The notes under the pieces were generated by a model, which saw only the letters and a list, made by a program, of their open reading frames with translations, did no database searches and was not told where the DNA came from. The position numbers and the translations under genes are program-made. This document shows positions 60,845 to 64,000 of a DNA stretch of 64,000 nt, piece by piece (the first letter of the stretch is position 1; each line of letters starts with the position of its first letter). Origin of the DNA: Paraburkholderia nodosa DSM 21604 (GTDB lineage: Bacteria; Pseudomonadota; Gammaproteobacteria; Burkholderiales; Burkholderiaceae); NCBI RefSeq assembly GCF_000519185.1, contig NZ_JAFA01000001.1:496001-560000 (forward strand), given 5' to 3'.

Positions 60845-61863
60845 GGGAGGTTTTTGACGTAATCGCAACATCCGGTTGGATCGTGCTGCTTACGGCCGCG
60901 GCATCGGCTCTGGCAAGTTTTCTGATCCTTCGGGGCTTGCTTTCGACCGGTCTCGCCTGGCGTATCGCGACGGATGTGCCGAATCATCGCTCGCTTCACG
61001 TCAAGCCGATTCCGCGCGTGGGCGGTTGGGGGATCGTACCGATCGGCCTCGCGGCGCTGTTATGGCACGCATCACAGATGTGGTTGCTCGCGGCGGGAGC
61101 GGCGGCGCTCGCCTTGGTGTCGCAGATCGACGATCGTCGCGATTTGCCCGCGCGCATCCGGTTTGCCGTCCATTTCGCAGCAGTGGTCGCGCTGGTCGTC
61201 ATCTGGCCGGCCGACGCACCTTGGTGGCTGCTCGCAGGCATCGGCTTCCTGATGCTCTGGCTGATCAACCTGTACAACTTCATGGACGGCGCTGATGGCC
61301 TCGCGGGCGGCATGGCGCTGTTTGGTTTCGGCGCTTACGCGGCGGCGGCTCTGGCCACAGGGCATCCCTCGCCAGCGTTGGCACAGGTGGGTGCCGCCCT
61401 CGCCGGGGCAGCACTCGGCTTCCTGTTCCTCAATTTTCACCCTGCGAAATTGTTCCTGGGTGACGCCGGTTCGATCACGCTCGGCTTTCTGGCGGGCGCA
61501 CTCGGCTACTGGGGCTGGCGCGGCGCCGTCTGGCCGCTTTGGTTTCCAGCCTTTGTTTTTTCCCCGTTTATTGCGGATGCGTCGATTACATTGCTGAGGC
61601 GCGTGTGTCGTGGGGAAAAATTCTGGCAAGCGCACCGGGAGCACTACTATCAACGCATGGTGCGCTCGGGCATCGGTCACAGCCGCACCGCAATCTACTG
61701 GTATGCCGTGATGTTTGCCGGTGTCATCGTCGCGCTATGGGCGCTGGGGCGGCCGATGTGGGAGCAATGGCTGATTTTTGCGGCGTGGTACGGCGTTCTG
61801 GGGGGCTGTGCCGTCGTCGTGGATATGCGTTGGCGAAGCTTTCAGAATTCTAACGAGAAATAG
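60841..61863 (+). CDS. wbiH: WbpL/WecA-like sugar-1-phosphate undecaprenyl transferase
   Basis: 340 residues with about ten helices, MraY/GPT family. PNHRSLHVKPIPRVGGWGIV near residue 44, SQIDDRRDLPARIRF (DD pair) near 93, NLYNFMDGADGLAGG near 142 and FLFLNFHPAKLFLGDAGSITLGF near 197 carry the Mg and nucleotide sites. It loads the first sugar phosphate onto undecaprenyl phosphate and so starts O-antigen synthesis; its position with an epimerase and WbpM-type dehydratase suggests UDP-QuiNAc, FucNAc or a similar UDP-sugar as substrate. Confidence 0.92.
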   Translation: MREVFDVIATSGWIVLLTAAASALASFLILRGLLSTGLAWRIATDVPNHRSLHVKPIPRVGGWGIVPIGLAALLWHASQMWLLAAGAAALALVSQIDDRRDLPARIRFAVHFAAVVALVVIWPADAPWWLLAGIGFLMLWLINLYNFMDGADGLAGGMALFGFGAYAAAALATGHPSPALAQVGAALAGAALGFLFLNFHPAKLFLGDAGSITLGFLAGALGYWGWRGAVWPLWFPAFVFSPFIADASITLLRRVCRGEKFWQAHREHYYQRMVRSGIGHSRTAIYWYAVMFAGVIVALWALGRPMWEQWLIFAAWYGVLGGCAVVVDMRWRSFQNSNEK

Positions 61864-62183
61864 CTGGTCTCCGTGGTTGATTCTTCCCTTTAAATGCTGA
61901 CGCATCTGTAACACGGCTGAGACGTTTGTTTCTTCAGGGAAATTCCTGCGGCGCATTGCAAGCATTAAGATCAGTGCGCGGTGCGCTCCGATCGTTTGGT
62001 ACCTCGTCAGGCTTGCGGGCATAATAACTGCTGCGGCGCCGCGGCATGGAGCGGGTCCCTGTGGCAGCAATGGCCAAGTTTAGGTGCGTGGTCTGGAGAT
62101 TTGCCTCCCGGGAGATCGTCATCGATCTTCACAGGGCAGGCTCCCCAGAATCTGACGCGAAATAATTTCGAGGTTTGCCGCCA
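61864..62183. other. Intergenic region before the WbpM-type gene
   Basis: 320 bp with no recognisable gene. GAGG at about 62170 serves the next start. No clear terminator or promoter was seen. Confidence 0.45.
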
Positions 62184-64000
62184 ATGTTGCGATCCAAGGC
62201 ATCTTGGTTGTCGTTCGGTGTTTTCTTCTTCGACATGCTGGCCGCAGTGGCGGCATGGCTCGTCGCGTACGTCGTCCGCTTCAACGGTGAAATTCCGGGT
62301 CCCTTTTTTAAGGGCGCATGCGTTGCGCTCTTCTGGGTCCTTCCCGTCTACGGCGCGATGTTTCGCACCTTCGGCTTGTACCGTGGCTTGTGGGTATTCG
62401 CGAGCCTGCCCGATCTGATGCGCATCGCGAAGGCGATCGTGGTCGGTGCGCTCGTCGTGATGATCGGCGCGGTCATGTTTCAGCCGAAACCGATCATTCC
62501 ACGCTCAGTCCTCCTGCTTACGCCGATGCTGCTGTTCCTCGCGATGGGCGGCGCGCGAGCGATCTATCGGGCCAGTAAAGAGTTCTATCTGTACGGCGGC
62601 CTTGTCGGTCGCGGTAAACCTGTGCTTATCCTCGGTGCGGGGGGCGCGGGCGCGAGCCTCGCGCGTGAGTTGTCGCGCTCGGGTGAATGGCGCCTGGTCG
62701 GTCTGCTCGACGACGACGTCGCGAAGCGGGGCCGCGAGATCTATGGCTACAAGGTCCTCGGCACGATCGATGAGATCGCGCACTGGACGGAGACGCTCAA
62801 GGTCGAGCATGTGATCATCGCGATCCCGTCCGCGCCCATGGAGACGCAGCGACGCCTCGCTACGCTCTGCGTGCGCCTTGGCGTCAAGGCGATGGTCTTG
62901 CCTTCCCTCACGGCCCTGATGCCTAGCCAGGGTTTCCTTTCCCAGATTCGCCAGATCGACCTGGAAGACCTTCTTGGCCGTGAAGCGGTCAACATCGACA
63001 CCGCCCACGTCGAGGCGCTGCTGCGAGACCGCGTGGTGATGGTCACGGGCGCGGGTGGCTCGATTGGCTCCGAACTCTGCCGCCAGATCCTGAAGTTCCA
63101 GCCCGCACAGCTCATCGCGTTTGACTTGTCCGAGTACGCGATCTACCGCCTCACCGAAGAGATCCGTGAGCGCTTTCCCGACCAGGCGATGATCTCGTTC
63201 ATCGGCGATGCGAAGGACTCGCTGCTGCTCGACCACGTCATGTCGCGTTACGCCCCGCATATCGTCTTCCACGCGGCGGCATACAAGCATGTGCCGTTGA
63301 TGGAGGAACTCAACGCATGGCAGGCCTTGCGCAACAATGTACTTGGCACGTATCGCGTCGCGACCGCGGCGATTCGCAACAACGTGCGCCATTTCGTGCT
63401 GATCTCGACTGACAAGGCCGTGAATCCGACCAACGTCATGGGCGCGAGCAAGCGCCTCGCCGAGATGGCGTGCCAGGCGCTGCAGCAGACGAGCGAACGC
63501 ACACAGTTCGAGACTGTTCGCTTTGGAAACGTACTGGGTAGCGCGGGGAGTGTCATCCCGAAGTTTCAGCAGCAGATTGCGAGGGGCGGTCCCGTGACCG
63601 TCACGCATCCCGAGATAACCCGCTTTTTCATGACGATTCCCGAGGCGGCGCAGCTCGTGCTTCAGGCATCGAGCATGGGGCAGGGCGGCGAGATCTTCAT
63701 TCTCGACATGGGCAAGCCCGTCAAGATTGTCGATCTGGCGCGTGACCTGATCCGTCTTTATGGCTTTGCCGAAGATCAGATCCGTATCGAGTTCAGTGGC
63801 TTGCGTCCCGGCGAGAAACTCTATGAGGAGTTGCTGGCCGATGACGAAATGACCGCGCGTACGGCGCACCCGAAGCTGCGCATCGCGCGGGCGCGCGAGG
63901 TGCCGGTCAATCTGCTGGACGAACTGTTGCCGTGGCTGATGCAGCACCGGGTCCCTGGCGACGACGAAGTGCGCCGAGACCTCCGGCGCTGGGTGCCCGA
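62184..64000 (+). CDS. wbiI: WbpM/CapD-type UDP-sugar 4,6-dehydratase (partial)
   Basis: 605 residues visible; open at the right edge, so the C-terminus may be missing a few residues. Four N-terminal helices (about 8-110) are followed by a first Rossmann domain (VLILGAGGAGASLARELSRSG near 147) and the catalytic SDR domain VMVTGAGGSIGSELCRQIL near 285, HAAAYKHVPLMEE, and STDKAVNPTNVMGASKRLAE, where M replaces Y of the Y..K pair as in WbpM and its kin. Dehydrates UDP-GlcNAc (or relative) at C4/C6 in the inner membrane. ATG 62184 has GAGG upstream. Closes the wbiG-wbiH-wbiI-like trio. Confidence 0.93.
   Translation, partial: MLRSKASWLSFGVFFFDMLAAVAAWLVAYVVRFNGEIPGPFFKGACVALFWVLPVYGAMFRTFGLYRGLWVFASLPDLMRIAKAIVVGALVVMIGAVMFQPKPIIPRSVLLLTPMLLFLAMGGARAIYRASKEFYLYGGLVGRGKPVLILGAGGAGASLARELSRSGEWRLVGLLDDDVAKRGREIYGYKVLGTIDEIAHWTETLKVEHVIIAIPSAPMETQRRLATLCVRLGVKAMVLPSLTALMPSQGFLSQIRQIDLEDLLGREAVNIDTAHVEALLRDRVVMVTGAGGSIGSELCRQILKFQPAQLIAFDLSEYAIYRLTEEIRERFPDQAMISFIGDAKDSLLLDHVMSRYAPHIVFHAAAYKHVPLMEELNAWQALRNNVLGTYRVATAAIRNNVRHFVLISTDKAVNPTNVMGASKRLAEMACQALQQTSERTQFETVRFGNVLGSAGSVIPKFQQQIARGGPVTVTHPEITRFFMTIPEAAQLVLQASSMGQGGEIFILDMGKPVKIVDLARDLIRLYGFAEDQIRIEFSGLRPGEKLYEELLADDEMTARTAHPKLRIARAREVPVNLLDELLPWLMQHRVPGDDEVRRDLRRWVP

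Noticed and set aside
62505..63947. 480-codon minus-strand frame opposite the WbpM-type gene
   Set aside because: Shadow of a clearly recognisable dehydratase gene.

Overview
The window looks like a chromosome segment of a high-GC beta-proteobacterium, most likely a Burkholderiaceae member (Burkholderia/Paraburkholderia type). The main reason is the backbone order rubredoxin - yqgE - yqgF - pyrR - pyrB - pyrC-like - plsC - apaH running straight into rmlBACD and an ABC-transporter O-antigen locus that ends in a wbiG-wbiH-wbiI-like trio. That layout is known from the Burkholderia O-polysaccharide locus. A groESL operon with a perfect CIRCE operator fits too. No organism-level search was possible.

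Region 1 (1-20100) is accessory DNA. It opens with the start of a hybrid NRPS/PKS gene (A-PCP-KS, running off the left edge) and its Sfp-type phosphopantetheinyl transferase, then a GT2 glycosyltransferase and an FkbH-like protein. Next comes a mosaic, relatively AT-rich stretch with two GT-C-type membrane glycosyltransferases, a broken acyltransferase and a ubiA 3'-end fossil. The centre of this region is a tightly coupled minus-strand cassette (15587 down to 11522) of DprE1-like oxidase, DprE2-like reductase, GtrA-like membrane protein and a HAD-UbiA fusion. These are counterparts of the mycobacterial genes that make polyprenyl-phospho-D-arabinofuranose. An acyltransferase-3 protein, a TAXI-type solute-binding protein and a zinc-ribbon membrane protein follow.

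Region 2 (20850-32079) is housekeeping: groES-groEL, thiD, rubredoxin, an alanine-rich protein of unknown function, yqgE, yqgF, pyrR, pyrB, a dihydroorotase homologue lacking its metal ligands, plsC and apaH.

Region 3 (32450-64000, continuing off the right edge) is a large O-antigen/surface polysaccharide locus, all on the plus strand. It supplies dTDP-L-rhamnose (rmlBACD), GDP-mannose and GDP-4-keto-6-deoxymannose (manC, gmd) and CDP-4-keto-6-deoxyglucose (rfbF, rfbG, with an SDR that may finish the sugar). Export is by an ABC pair (wzm, wzt with a C-terminal cargo-binding domain). A methyltransferase with a long repeat-built coiled coil probably caps the chain and measures its length. Assembly genes include a 1218-residue GT4-GT9-GT4 fusion, three further GT4 enzymes and a GT2. 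There are also a sulfotransferase-like protein and a possible tailoring module (GT2, UPF0104-type membrane protein, FAD oxidoreductase, GT-C protein). The locus closes with a wbiG-like epimerase, a MraY/WbpL-type initiating transferase and a truncated WbpM/CapD-type dehydratase.

I saw no rRNA, tRNA, CRISPR array or intact insertion sequence. The most interesting parts are the D-arabinofuranose cassette with its HAD-UbiA fusion, the ubiA fossil, the GT4-GT9-GT4 fusion, the repeat-built coiled coil, and several uncharacterised palindromes and 10-bp-phased repeats near surface-glycan genes.
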